A DNA stretch of 64,000 bases from Edaphobacter lichenicola (GTDB taxonomy: Bacteria > Acidobacteriota > Terriglobia > Terriglobales > Acidobacteriaceae), in assembly GCF_014201315.1 (NCBI RefSeq), contig NZ_JACHDY010000001.1, positions 372,001 to 436,000 on the forward strand. Reading direction: 5' to 3'. The notes under the pieces are model-generated. The model was given only the letters and a program-made list of their open reading frames with translations. It made no database searches and had not been told where the DNA came from. This document shows, piece after piece, positions 52,016-59,872 of this stretch. Position 1 is the stretch's first letter. Every line of letters starts with the position of its first letter. The position numbers and the translations under genes are program-made.

Positions 52016-52759
52016 ATGCGAGTTCTGATTGTGGAAGATGATGCAGCTTTGGGTTTGTTTCTTCAGAAGGGTCTGAAGCTGGAGGGACACCAGGTGGATT
52101 GGGTGGGTGATGGCGAGGCCGGGTTGCGGCATGCGGAGGAACATCGTCCGGACTTGATCGTGCTGGACCTGAGTCTTCCGAGAAAAGATGGGACCGAAGT
52201 GCTGGCGGAGATGCGCGGGCGCTTCGATGAGACCTCGGTGCTGGTGCTGACGGGCCGCAGCTCGGTGGAAGAGCGGATCAAATGTTTGAACCTTGGCGCG
52301 GATGATTGCTTGTTGAAGCCGTTCAGCTTTCATGAACTGACGGCGCGCTGCCGGGCGCTGCTGCGGCGGCGGGAGCAGTTTGTGGATCCGGTGCTGCGGC
52401 ATGGCGACGTCGAACTGAACCGAATGGAGCGCAAGGTGATGCGGAACGGTTATCTGGTGGATCTGACGGTGAAGGAGTTCAGCCTGCTGGAGTTTTTGCT
52501 GAAGCGGGGCGGGCAGTGCTGCAGCCGGAGCGAGCTGCTGCGGGACGTGTGGCAGATGTCTCCCGATGCCGGGACCAACGTGGTGGATGTGTACATCAAC
52601 TATCTGCGGCGGAAGCTGGCGGCGGCGAGTGGGGATGGCGACCTGGGGTACTCGGTCATCGAGACGGTGCGCGGAGAAGGTTACCGGATGAGCAGCGGGC
52701 GTAAGAGTGTGGGCCGGGTTGGCGTGCTTCCGGTGAGTGCGGCATATGCCGGTGCGTGA
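52016..52759 (+). CDS. OmpR-family response regulator
   Basis: 247 residues. Receiver: VLIVEDDAALG at the start, phosphoacceptor Asp51 in IVLDLSLP, Thr in VLTGRSS near 80 and Lys in CLLKPFSFHEL near 102. Winged-helix DNA-binding domain near 130-228 (LTVKEFSLLEFLLKRGGQCCSRSELLRDVW; VVDVYINYLRRKL; TVRGEGYRM). The ATG has GGGAG five bases ahead. The next gene starts 14 bases before its stop. No complete sensor kinase is encoded next to it. Confidence 0.94.
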   Translation: MRVLIVEDDAALGLFLQKGLKLEGHQVDWVGDGEAGLRHAEEHRPDLIVLDLSLPRKDGTEVLAEMRGRFDETSVLVLTGRSSVEERIKCLNLGADDCLLKPFSFHELTARCRALLRRREQFVDPVLRHGDVELNRMERKVMRNGYLVDLTVKEFSLLEFLLKRGGQCCSRSELLRDVWQMSPDAGTNVVDVYINYLRRKLAAASGDGDLGYSVIETVRGEGYRMSSGRKSVGRVGVLPVSAAYAGA

Positions 52760-53009
52760 GCTGGTGCAAGAGGCTGGTCGCGCAGAGTTTGTGGAGCGCC
52801 TTGACGTCGCGTTGCACGGGCTTTGCCAGCCGTTGACGGTGTTGCAGTGCAGGCTGGCGATGGGCGAGATGATCGGAGAGCCGGATGCGATGCTGGAGGC
52901 AATTCGAGAGGCTTTGAAAGAGTGTGTGCGGTTGAACCAGACAGTTGGAACGATGAGGACGATGTTGCAGCAGGTGAAGGCGGATACGAACGACGAGAGG
53001 ATAGGGTGA
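52746..53009 (+). CDS. stand-alone histidine-kinase dimerisation-like protein
   Basis: 87 residues. The sequence ERLDVALHGLCQPLTVLQCRLAMGEMI resembles the H-box helix of histidine kinases (consensus H-E-L-R-Q-P-L): His in HGLCQPL and the Q-P-L remain. A second helix follows (LEAIREALKECVRLNQTVGTMRTMLQQ). There is no ATPase domain, transmembrane segment or sensor. It may be a phosphotransfer module or a degraded kinase. It overlaps the regulator before it and the start of the sigma-54 activator after it. Confidence 0.6.
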   Translation: MPVRELVQEAGRAEFVERLDVALHGLCQPLTVLQCRLAMGEMIGEPDAMLEAIREALKECVRLNQTVGTMRTMLQQVKADTNDERIG

Positions 53010-54421
53010 CGGAGATGGGCATGGGACGGGAGTCGGTGTTGAACTCGGTGTCAAACATAGATGCAGCCGAGGTGGCTGCTGTGCGGACGGTGGTATTGGC
53101 CAGTGCTGATGCGGGGTTGCGACAGCGACTGCGTGCCTCTCTTACGGGGCTGCGTTGGCAGGTTCGCGAGGCCAGTGGAGGAGCCGAGGCGATGGCGCAG
53201 CTCGAGGACGCGCGGTCGGAGGCGCTGCTGGTGGATAGCTGGCTGCCGGATCTTGAGGTGGGTGAGTTCGCGAGCGTGATCCGGATGATGTATCCAGCGA
53301 TGGAGCTGCTCCGGGTGGATGGTGGTGTGGATGGTGGAGCGCGGAGTCCACGGCGTAATGAGTTGCTGCATGCGTTACGAGAGGCCCAGAACGCTCCGGT
53401 GAACGATACGGCGGCGTGGGCCGCGGCTCCGGTTTCAGTGCCTGTGGCGACACCGGCTCCGGCAACTGCTGCCTCTGGTGCGGGAGCGAGGGTGCCGATT
53501 CGGATGCCGTCTCCAGTACGAAAAGATGTGGACCAGGACGAGGCGCGGGAGAGAGAAGAGCAGGTTCGTCTGGAGTCGACGCGGCAGGCGCTTGCCGTTC
53601 TGCTGGGCAGGGAGGAGACAACGCGGCCCGCGGCGAAGAACGAGCCGATGTTGCCGGAGATGATTGGCGCGAGTGAACCGATGCGCGAACTGACGCGTTT
53701 GATTCGGCTGGTAGCTCCGCGGTCAACGACTGTGCTGGTTGAAGGGGAGACGGGGACCGGAAAAGAGGTTGTGGCGCGGGCCTTGCATCGGTTGAGTGAG
53801 CGGGCGGGGAAGCCGTTTGCGGTGTTGAACTGCGCGGCGATTCCTGAGGCTCTGCTGGAGGCTGAACTGTTTGGGCATACGCGCGGAGCCTTTACTGGCG
53901 CGGTGCAGTCACGAACCGGACGGATCGAAGCGGCGCATGGTGGGACGCTCTTTCTGGATGAGATTGGGGAGATGCCGATGGCGCTGCAGGCGAAGATGCT
54001 GCGGTTTCTGGAGTGCGGCGAGTTGCAGCGGGTGGGCGATAACGAGACGATGCGCGTGGATGTGCGTGTGATCGCCGCGACGCATCAACCGTTGGAGAAG
54101 CTGGCTACGAGCACTGGCGCGGAGAGGACGTTTCGATTGGATCTCTACCATCGGCTAGCCGTCTTTCCGGTGGAGGTGCCGGCGCTGCGGGATCGGATGG
54201 ACGATCTTGGGCTGCTGGCGGAGCACATTCTGGAGCAGATGGGGCAGGAGATGCCACGCAAGCGGTTGACAACCGAAGCGGAGGCGAAGCTGTACGAACA
54301 CAGCTGGCCGGGCAATGTGCGAGAGCTGATGCATGTATTGGAACGCGGCGCGATTCTGGCAGGGGAGAAGATGGAGATTGGCGAGGAGGAGATTCGCTTC
54401 CGGCGGGCTACCCGGAGTTAG
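53006..54421 (+). CDS. sigma-54 activator of the NtrC/FlgR type without C-terminal DNA-binding domain
   Basis: 471 residues. Residues 15-105 form a receiver-like domain with one conserved-looking Asp in LLVDSWLP near 71, but the usual N-terminal acidic pair is weak (ASADAG). A linker follows. Then the AAA+ core: Walker A GETGTGKE near 248, GAFTGA near 294, GGTLFLDEIGEMP near 312 and SWPGNVREL near 433. The chain ends about 30 residues later (EEEIRFRRATRS-stop) without a Fis-type helix-turn-helix. GTG start with GAGAGG five bases ahead, overlapping the previous stop (GTGA). Confidence 0.9.
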   Translation: MTEMGMGRESVLNSVSNIDAAEVAAVRTVVLASADAGLRQRLRASLTGLRWQVREASGGAEAMAQLEDARSEALLVDSWLPDLEVGEFASVIRMMYPAMELLRVDGGVDGGARSPRRNELLHALREAQNAPVNDTAAWAAAPVSVPVATPAPATAASGAGARVPIRMPSPVRKDVDQDEAREREEQVRLESTRQALAVLLGREETTRPAAKNEPMLPEMIGASEPMRELTRLIRLVAPRSTTVLVEGETGTGKEVVARALHRLSERAGKPFAVLNCAAIPEALLEAELFGHTRGAFTGAVQSRTGRIEAAHGGTLFLDEIGEMPMALQAKMLRFLECGELQRVGDNETMRVDVRVIAATHQPLEKLATSTGAERTFRLDLYHRLAVFPVEVPALRDRMDDLGLLAEHILEQMGQEMPRKRLTTEAEAKLYEHSWPGNVRELMHVLERGAILAGEKMEIGEEEIRFRRATRS

Positions 54422-54570
54422 GACGGGTAGCCTGGAGTCAGGCTGGCGGCTTGAAGCCGAGGGCTGCTAGCTGGAGCCAGGTTGGCTTGGAGTCTAGGCT
54501 GCAGGCTGGAGCAGGTTGGCTGACTTGGAATCTAGGCTGCTGGCTGTGATCGTGTAAAAATCACGGATCA
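54422..54570. repeat. degenerate direct repeats after the sigma-54 activator
   Basis: Imperfect copies of a roughly 40-base unit containing GCTGGAGCAGGTTGGCT and GGAGTCTAGGCTGC follow each other. No coding potential. They occupy the left part of the 537-base gap ahead of flgB. Confidence 0.5.
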
Positions 54571-54571
54571 A

Positions 54572-54824
54572 GATCGTCAAAAAGTCAGAAATCGAGATCG
54601 CCTAAAAAATAGTTGAAAATCGTGGCGTATTTTTCGTCACGCGAAAAGTGGATGCTAAAACACCACCTTCACCACGCATCTCACCACGTCTTCACCACCA
54701 AAACACCACAACGAAAACCACGTTTTTTCCCGAAAACCCCTGCAAAAACCACCAAACACCAGCCGAAAAAAACTTCATTCCAATTCCCCAAAACCCGACC
54801 CCGATCTCTGATTTTTCGACGGTC
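54572..54824. mobile_element. MITE-like element with inverted ends
   Basis: Left 29 bases (54572-54600) and right 29 bases (54796-54824, reversed) match at 23 positions, counted by eye; both contain GTC-AAAA-TCAGA-ATCG-G. The interior is rich in A and C and contains no gene; short frames through it encode His/Lys/Pro/Thr-rich nonsense (KHHLHHASHHVFTTK). I associate similar sequences with other Acidobacteria, but this could not be checked here. Confidence 0.45.
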
Positions 54825-54883
54825 ATGATCTCTGACTTTCAGGCAATCTGTGGGTGATGGACAGTTCGAGGTTGGAAGTTGAT

Positions 54884-54914
54884 AAGAGCGCTCTCATTTG
54901 AGGGCGCTTTTGTT
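54884..54914 (+). terminator. stem-loop with T run ahead of flgB
   Basis: AGCGCTCT and GGGCGCT pair through a stem with a short CATTTG loop, followed by TTTTGTTT. It lies 45 bases ahead of flgB, so it may end transcription coming from the regulatory trio, or act as an attenuator if flgB is cotranscribed with them. Confidence 0.65.
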
Positions 54915-54958
54915 TGGTCGTAGGACTGCATATGTCATGGCGTGGAGGTGAAGGGCCT

Positions 54959-55327
54959 ATGCAGACGACGACAGCGATGAGCGATGCTTTGGGACGGTAT
55001 CTGGATCTGACCAGTCAGCAGATGCAGGTGACTGCCAGGAATATGGCGAATGTGGATACGCCTGGGTTCAAGACGCAGGGGTTCGATTTCGAAGAGGTGT
55101 TTGCGCAGCAGCTGAACGATGGCGCGGGCGCGGCGGGTCTTGAAGGGGTTCTGGCTCCGATGCAGGATGTCGATGGACTGGTGGCCCGGCCGGATGGCAA
55201 TAACGTATCGATCGACCGCGAAGGCTTGCAACTGGCTAAGGCACAGATGCAGTTCAAGCTGGGCACGCAGCTTTTGAAGGGCGAGTTCGCAACGGTGATG
55301 AGTGCAATTCATATGGATTCGAAATAG
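54959..55327 (+). CDS. flgB: flagellar basal-body rod protein FlgB
   Basis: 122 residues. Proximal rod; typical start AMSDALGRYLDLTSQQMQVTARNMANVDTPGFKTQGFDFEEVF, middle VSIDREGLQLAKAQMQFKLGTQLLKGEFATVMSAI. The ATG giving MQTTTAMSD is used, with GGAGGTG upstream; an earlier GTG adds 15 residues. First gene of the second flagellar cluster. flgC begins three bases after its stop. Confidence 0.93.
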   Translation: MQTTTAMSDALGRYLDLTSQQMQVTARNMANVDTPGFKTQGFDFEEVFAQQLNDGAGAAGLEGVLAPMQDVDGLVARPDGNNVSIDREGLQLAKAQMQFKLGTQLLKGEFATVMSAIHMDSK

Positions 55328-55330
55328 GCC

Positions 55331-55858
55331 ATGAATATCTTCGGAGTGATGGATGTGAGTGGTTCGGCGCTGAAGGCCGAGCGAGTGCGGGCTGAGGTGG
55401 TGGCTTCGAATATGGCCAACGCCGAGACAACACGGACACCTGAGGGCGGCCCGTATCAGCGGCACCATGTGGTGTTTGAAGCTCAGAATGGCGGCACGTT
55501 TCAGGACTCGATGGTGAATCAGTTGAATGGCGGATCGAGCATTAGTACGGGGAGCGGCTTCAAGAATATCTACACCGGTGGGATCAGCGGTGGGTTGAGC
55601 GGTGATCTGACGGCTGCCAATCCGACGCCGGGCGGAGTTGAGGTGACTGGTGTGATTGCAGATGCAAGCAAGCCATTGCAACGGTATGACCCCTCGCATC
55701 CGGATGCGGGGGCGGATGGATTCGTGGCGTATCCGGATATTAATCCCCTGACGGAGATGGTGGATCTGATGGGGGCGACGCGATCGTATGGGATGAATGC
55801 GTCAGCCATTACGGCGGAGAAGAGCATCTTCAACTCTTCGCTTGATCTTTTGAAGTAG
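55331..55858 (+). CDS. flgC: flagellar basal-body rod protein FlgC
   Basis: 175 residues. Proximal rod subunit; start MNIFGVMDVSGSALKAERVRAEVVASNMANAETTRTPEGGPYQRHHVVF and end YVAYPDINPLTEMVDLMGATRSYGMNASAITAEKSIFNSSLDLL-type sequence (read here as FVAYPDIN...) are characteristic. It is some 35 residues longer than E. coli FlgC through a Gly/Ser-rich central part. Four bases separate it from flgB. Confidence 0.95.
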   Translation: MNIFGVMDVSGSALKAERVRAEVVASNMANAETTRTPEGGPYQRHHVVFEAQNGGTFQDSMVNQLNGGSSISTGSGFKNIYTGGISGGLSGDLTAANPTPGGVEVTGVIADASKPLQRYDPSHPDAGADGFVAYPDINPLTEMVDLMGATRSYGMNASAITAEKSIFNSSLDLLK

Positions 55859-55904
55859 AGCGATCGTGCAGCGCGCGAAGAGATAGAGACGCAGAGGAGG
55901 GATT

Positions 55905-56240
55905 GTGGTCGGATTGCCTGTTGGTTCCGGAGTGATGAGCGGAGTAGGGATTGGAGGCCTCGATGATGGCTTCCTGAGTGACGCTGGGGTTGCGGCGTTG
56001 AACGCAGGGGGCGCGGGGAGCGTGCCGTTTGCGGGGGTGTTGCAGTCGATGGTGAAGGAGACGACGAAGCTCGATCAGAAGGCGTCTGAGGCCGTGACCG
56101 GGTTGTTGAATGGCTCGGGTGTCGAGGTTCACGACGCAATGATTGCGACGCAGAAGGCGAATATGGCGTTCGAGCTGGCGCTGCAGGTGCGGAACAAGGC
56201 AGTAGGCGCCTATCAACAGATGATGGGCATGCAGTTTTAA
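55905..56240 (+). CDS. fliE: flagellar hook-basal body complex protein FliE
   Basis: 111 residues. FliE links the MS-ring to the rod. The central part VPFAGVLQSMVKETTKLDQKASEAVTGLLNGSGVEVHDAMIATQKANMAFELALQVRNKAVGAYQQMMGMQF is the family signature, of which only the parts QKANMAFELALQVRNK and YQQMMGMQF need be noted. GTG start with GAGGAGGG ahead. Position between flgC and fliF is the classical one. Confidence 0.93.
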   Translation: MVGLPVGSGVMSGVGIGGLDDGFLSDAGVAALNAGGAGSVPFAGVLQSMVKETTKLDQKASEAVTGLLNGSGVEVHDAMIATQKANMAFELALQVRNKAVGAYQQMMGMQF

Positions 56241-56272
56241 GAACTTAGGGTTCAGAGAGACACTGGGGCGAG

Positions 56273-58063
56273 ATGGCTGAGACAGAACAGGTTGGCGGGG
56301 CGGGGATGCAACGAGCGGGAGAAGCCGGCGCTGGTGTGGCTGCCGGTACTCCACTCGAGAAGGCGCAGGCGATGGTCTCGGGGATGCGCGAGCGGCTGAT
56401 GGCGATGCCGGCGGCGAAGAGGACGTGGCTGATTGCGGCTGGAGTTTTTCTGGCGGCAGTGTGCGCCGCGATGGTGTGGTTTGCGGGGCGTCCGGACTGG
56501 CGGGTGTTGTTCAACGGGCTTGATGCGAAAGATGTGCAGCAGGTCTCGCAGGAGCTTGCGGCTGCTGGAATTCCTTACGAGACGACGGCGGATGGCGCGG
56601 GAGTGCAGGTGCCGGCGGATATGTTGGATAAGGCCCGGATGGAGGTTGCGGCGAAGGGGATGCCACAGACGGGGCGACTGGGCTTTGAGTTGTTCGATAA
56701 GCCGAACTGGGTGGGTAGCGAGTTCGATGAGCGAGTGAACTATCAGCGGGCTCTGGAGGGTGAGCTCGAACACACGATTGGAACGCTGGGCGTGGTGAAG
56801 TCGGCGCGGGTGCACCTGGTGCTGCCGCAGCCTTCGTTGTTTACCGCGGAAGAGAAGGTGGCGAAGGCTTCGGTGGTGTTGAAGCTGAAGCGGGATGCGC
56901 TCGATCCGGAGCAGGCGGATGCGATTCGCAGTCTGGTGGCGGGGTCGGTGGAGAACCTGAGCGCGGACCAAGTGACTCTGGTGGATGCAGATGGGCGCGT
57001 GAACTTCAAGCCGCGCTCGAGCAATGCGGCCGAGGCCGACGCGGAGCAGGCGATGGAGGCAAAGCTGGTCGCGATGCTGGAGCCGCTGGCTGGACGCGAC
57101 AATGTGCGGGCAACGGTGAATGTGAGTTACGACGAAGGCAGCGAGGAGCGGACCGACGAGGTCTACGACCCGACTGAAGTGGTGACGTTGAATATGCAGA
57201 AGAGCGAACAGGTATCGACTGGGCGGGGAGGGCCCTCGGGTATTCCTGGGACGGCAAGTAATTCGCCTGGCGCGTCGCCTGAGGGTGCGGTGGCGGGATC
57301 GCAGGTGGCGGCTGCGCCGGGTACTCCACCGCTGCTGCAGAAGCAGGCTCAGTCGCTGCCGGTGTATCCGCAGCAGAATGGAGCCCAGGGGCAGAGCATT
57401 CATCAGGAAAATGGAACCTACGGAGTTACAAAACATCTGGTGCATACGGAGCAGGGTCCGGGGCGGGTGCGGCGTGTGTCGGCCGCGGTCGTGGTGAACG
57501 ATCGGAGCATGACTGAAGGGGCGGGCAAGCTGGAGCATGTGGTTTGGAAGCCGCGGAGTACGGAGGAGATGCATCGGCTTGAGGAGCTGGCGCAGGCCGC
57601 GGTTGGTTATGATGCGCGGCGCGGCGACCAGGTGGTGATGCAGAACGTGAGCTTCAGCACGAACGCGCCTGAGGTGAAGCCGCCGACGATGGACAGGTTG
57701 ATGGACCAGGTGCGCGGGTTGCTGCATACGCAGCCGGGACTGATGCGAACGGCGGTGATTGGGCTTTGCGGCGTGCTGCTGGTGCTGTTTGTATTGCGTC
57801 CCGTGGCGACCCAGATGACAGCGACCTTGCGTGAACCGATGCTGCTGCCAGCCGATACCGGACACGTTGGGTTGAACAACGCCGAGGAGCAACTATTGGC
57901 CTCGAGTGAGGCTCCGGACAAGATGCTGCCGCGAGCCAGGAACAAGACCTATCAGTTGCAGCAGGGAATCTTTGAGCAGGTGTCGGAGCACATTCGACGG
58001 GAGCCTGGGCAGAGCACGCGGTTGATCGAGGCATGGATTGGAACATCTGAGGAGAGGTCGTAA
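56273..58063 (+). CDS. fliF: flagellar M-ring protein FliF
   Basis: 596 residues, typical. Inner-membrane MS-ring. First transmembrane helix near residues 44-65 (RTWLIAAGVFLAAVCAAMVWF), then the ring-building domains with FNGLDAKDVQQVSQELAAAGIPYE, GFELFDKPNWVGSEFDERVNYQRALEGELEHTIGTLG and VVLKLKRDALDPEQADAIRSLVAGSVENL. A Gly/Ser/Ala-rich insert (about 300-370) precedes the second helix near 490-508 (AVIGLCGVLLVLFVL). The C-terminal end contacts FliG. Its stop shares a base with the fliG start. Confidence 0.95.
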   Translation: MAETEQVGGAGMQRAGEAGAGVAAGTPLEKAQAMVSGMRERLMAMPAAKRTWLIAAGVFLAAVCAAMVWFAGRPDWRVLFNGLDAKDVQQVSQELAAAGIPYETTADGAGVQVPADMLDKARMEVAAKGMPQTGRLGFELFDKPNWVGSEFDERVNYQRALEGELEHTIGTLGVVKSARVHLVLPQPSLFTAEEKVAKASVVLKLKRDALDPEQADAIRSLVAGSVENLSADQVTLVDADGRVNFKPRSSNAAEADAEQAMEAKLVAMLEPLAGRDNVRATVNVSYDEGSEERTDEVYDPTEVVTLNMQKSEQVSTGRGGPSGIPGTASNSPGASPEGAVAGSQVAAAPGTPPLLQKQAQSLPVYPQQNGAQGQSIHQENGTYGVTKHLVHTEQGPGRVRRVSAAVVVNDRSMTEGAGKLEHVVWKPRSTEEMHRLEELAQAAVGYDARRGDQVVMQNVSFSTNAPEVKPPTMDRLMDQVRGLLHTQPGLMRTAVIGLCGVLLVLFVLRPVATQMTATLREPMLLPADTGHVGLNNAEEQLLASSEAPDKMLPRARNKTYQLQQGIFEQVSEHIRREPGQSTRLIEAWIGTSEERS

Positions 58064-59151
58064 TGGGGACAGCGATGCAGTTTTCAGGGGCAGAGACGAC
58101 GCGGCAGAATCCGCTGTTGTTGACACCGGAGTCGGGATTTGTACCGGCGGATATTCCAGGGCTGCGGAAGGCCGCGATCCTTATGGTCGCGATCGGTGAC
58201 GAACTAGCGAAGACGCTCTTTTTGAGTCTTTCGGAGAATGACGTACGTCGCGTGACCGAGGAGATTACGCGGCTGGGAGATGTTCCGGCGTCGCAGTTGA
58301 CGCAGGTGCTGACGGAGTTTTACGGACTGTTGGAGACGCAGCAGTACATGGTTCGCGGCGGCCCGGACTACGCGCTCAAGTTGCTGACAGAGGCATTTGG
58401 AGCGACCAGGGCAGAGGAGCTGCTGCAACAGGTAAAGAAGATTCGCGAACGTACGAACGGCGACATGGCGATGTTGCAGAACATGGACGCACAACATCTG
58501 AGCAAGTTTCTGGAGAACGAACACTCGCAGACGGTCGCGCTGGTGCTGGCGCATCTGGATGCCAAGCGAGGCTCGACGGTGTTGATGAACCTGCAGGGCG
58601 CGATGCGAGTGGATGTAGTGCGGCGGTTGGCGGAGATGCGGCAGTTCTCGCCGGAGATGGCGCAGACGGTTGCGATGGCTCTGCACAAGCGAATGGAGAA
58701 GATGGGTTCGAGTGGCCGGAAGTCGTACTCGGGCTTCAAGGCGGTCGCTGAGCTGTTGAACCGTCTGGACCAGGGCGAGAGCCGCGGGATTCTGGAAGAG
58801 ATTGAACAGAACGAGCCAAAGGTGGCGATTGGAATACGCGAGCTGATGTTTGTGTTTGAAGACCTTTGCACGGTGCCGGCGGAGAGTATTCGCGAGTTTG
58901 TAAGTTCTGCCGACAAGAAGGTGCTTGCGATGGCGCTAAAGGGTGGCAAGGACAATGTGAAGGCTCATCTGTTCAAGGCGATGAGCTCGCGTGCGGTCGA
59001 TATGTTGAAGGAGGACATGGAGGTGATGGGGCCGGTGCGGATGCGAGACGTCAACGCGGCGCAGCAGGAGCTGTTGGCGCTGGCGAGGCAGCTCGAGAGC
59101 GAGGGCAGGATGATCTTGAAGATGGAGGTGGATGATGATCTCGCCGTCTGA
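58063..59151 (+). CDS. fliG: flagellar motor switch protein FliG
   Basis: 362 residues. C-ring protein that contacts the motor stator. Seen: GLRKAAILMVAIGDELAKTLFLSLSENDVRRVTEEI near 31-66, the middle-domain EHSQTVALVLAHLDAKRGSTVLMNL near 148-172 and the C-terminal motor region IRELMFVFEDLCTVPAESIREFVSSADKKVLAMALKGG near 250-290, including the charged residues used for torque. The ATG overlaps the fliF stop (TAATG). It overlaps fliH by 20 bases. Confidence 0.96.
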   Translation: MGTAMQFSGAETTRQNPLLLTPESGFVPADIPGLRKAAILMVAIGDELAKTLFLSLSENDVRRVTEEITRLGDVPASQLTQVLTEFYGLLETQQYMVRGGPDYALKLLTEAFGATRAEELLQQVKKIRERTNGDMAMLQNMDAQHLSKFLENEHSQTVALVLAHLDAKRGSTVLMNLQGAMRVDVVRRLAEMRQFSPEMAQTVAMALHKRMEKMGSSGRKSYSGFKAVAELLNRLDQGESRGILEEIEQNEPKVAIGIRELMFVFEDLCTVPAESIREFVSSADKKVLAMALKGGKDNVKAHLFKAMSSRAVDMLKEDMEVMGPVRMRDVNAAQQELLALARQLESEGRMILKMEVDDDLAV

Positions 59152-59872
59152 GAGCGCTGGAGCAGGGGCCGATCGCGGCGCTGCCATGCAGTTGCCCGGG
59201 AGGTTGATGAAGGCGGGTGCGAGGAGCGTGTCGCGACTTGAGTTTTATCCGTTGGATCGGCCGGAGCCCGTTGCGGAGATCGTGGCAGAGGACAAGATTG
59301 TTGAGGTAGAGGCTTTGCTGAAAGAGGAAGAGGCACTGAACGGGAAGCTGCGATCGCAGGCGGAGCAGATGTCGGCGCAGGTTGAAAGAGCGCGGAGTGA
59401 GGCGACTGCTGAGGCTCGTCTTTTGTGGGAGGCCGAACTTCAGGAGAAGATTGCGCAGGAGCGTTCCCGGCTGCAAAAGATTGAAGAGGAGTTTCGCCAG
59501 GAGCGGACGAGATATTTTGCTGGAGTGGAGAGTGAGGTTGTTCGGTTGGCGCTGGCTATTGCCGTGCGGGTGTTGCATCGCGAGGTAAAGCTCGATCCGC
59601 TTCTGTTGACAGGTGTGGTGAGGGTGGCGCTGGAGAAGGTTGCAAAGGATAGTGCGGTGGTGCTGCGCGTGCCGGTGGGCGAGATTGAGATGTGGCAGGG
59701 GGTGTTTGCTGCGCATCAGGACGCCGCTATGAAGCTGGTGGGAGATGAGCGGCTTGCGGCTGGAGAGTGTGTGCTCGAGACGAATGTCGGCAGAGTGGAG
59801 CTGGGTGTGAGTGCGCAGTTGGAGGAGATTGAGCGAGGCTTCTTCGATCTGATGCAGCAGAGGCCGGCATGA
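59132..59872 (+). CDS. fliH: flagellar export stator protein FliH
   Basis: 246 residues. The central part is a long coiled coil (EDKIVEVEALLKEEEALNGKLRSQAEQMSAQVERARSEA ... ERSRLQKIEEEF), and the C-terminal domain (EVVRLALAIAVRVLHREVKLDPLLLTGVVRVALEKV) matches the FliH/YscL family that regulates the ATPase FliI. Two ATGs in line (59132, 59135) are possible starts. It overlaps fliG and is joined to fliI by ATGA. Confidence 0.9.
   Translation: MMISPSESAGAGADRGAAMQLPGRLMKAGARSVSRLEFYPLDRPEPVAEIVAEDKIVEVEALLKEEEALNGKLRSQAEQMSAQVERARSEATAEARLLWEAELQEKIAQERSRLQKIEEEFRQERTRYFAGVESEVVRLALAIAVRVLHREVKLDPLLLTGVVRVALEKVAKDSAVVLRVPVGEIEMWQGVFAAHQDAAMKLVGDERLAAGECVLETNVGRVELGVSAQLEEIERGFFDLMQQRPA

Noticed and set aside
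54613..54828. 71-residue open frame in the MITE-like element
   Set aside because: His/Lys/Thr/Pro-rich low-complexity sequence inside inverted repeats; no RBS.
56252..57892. 546-residue open frame opposite fliF
   Set aside because: His/Arg/Leu-rich shadow of fliF.
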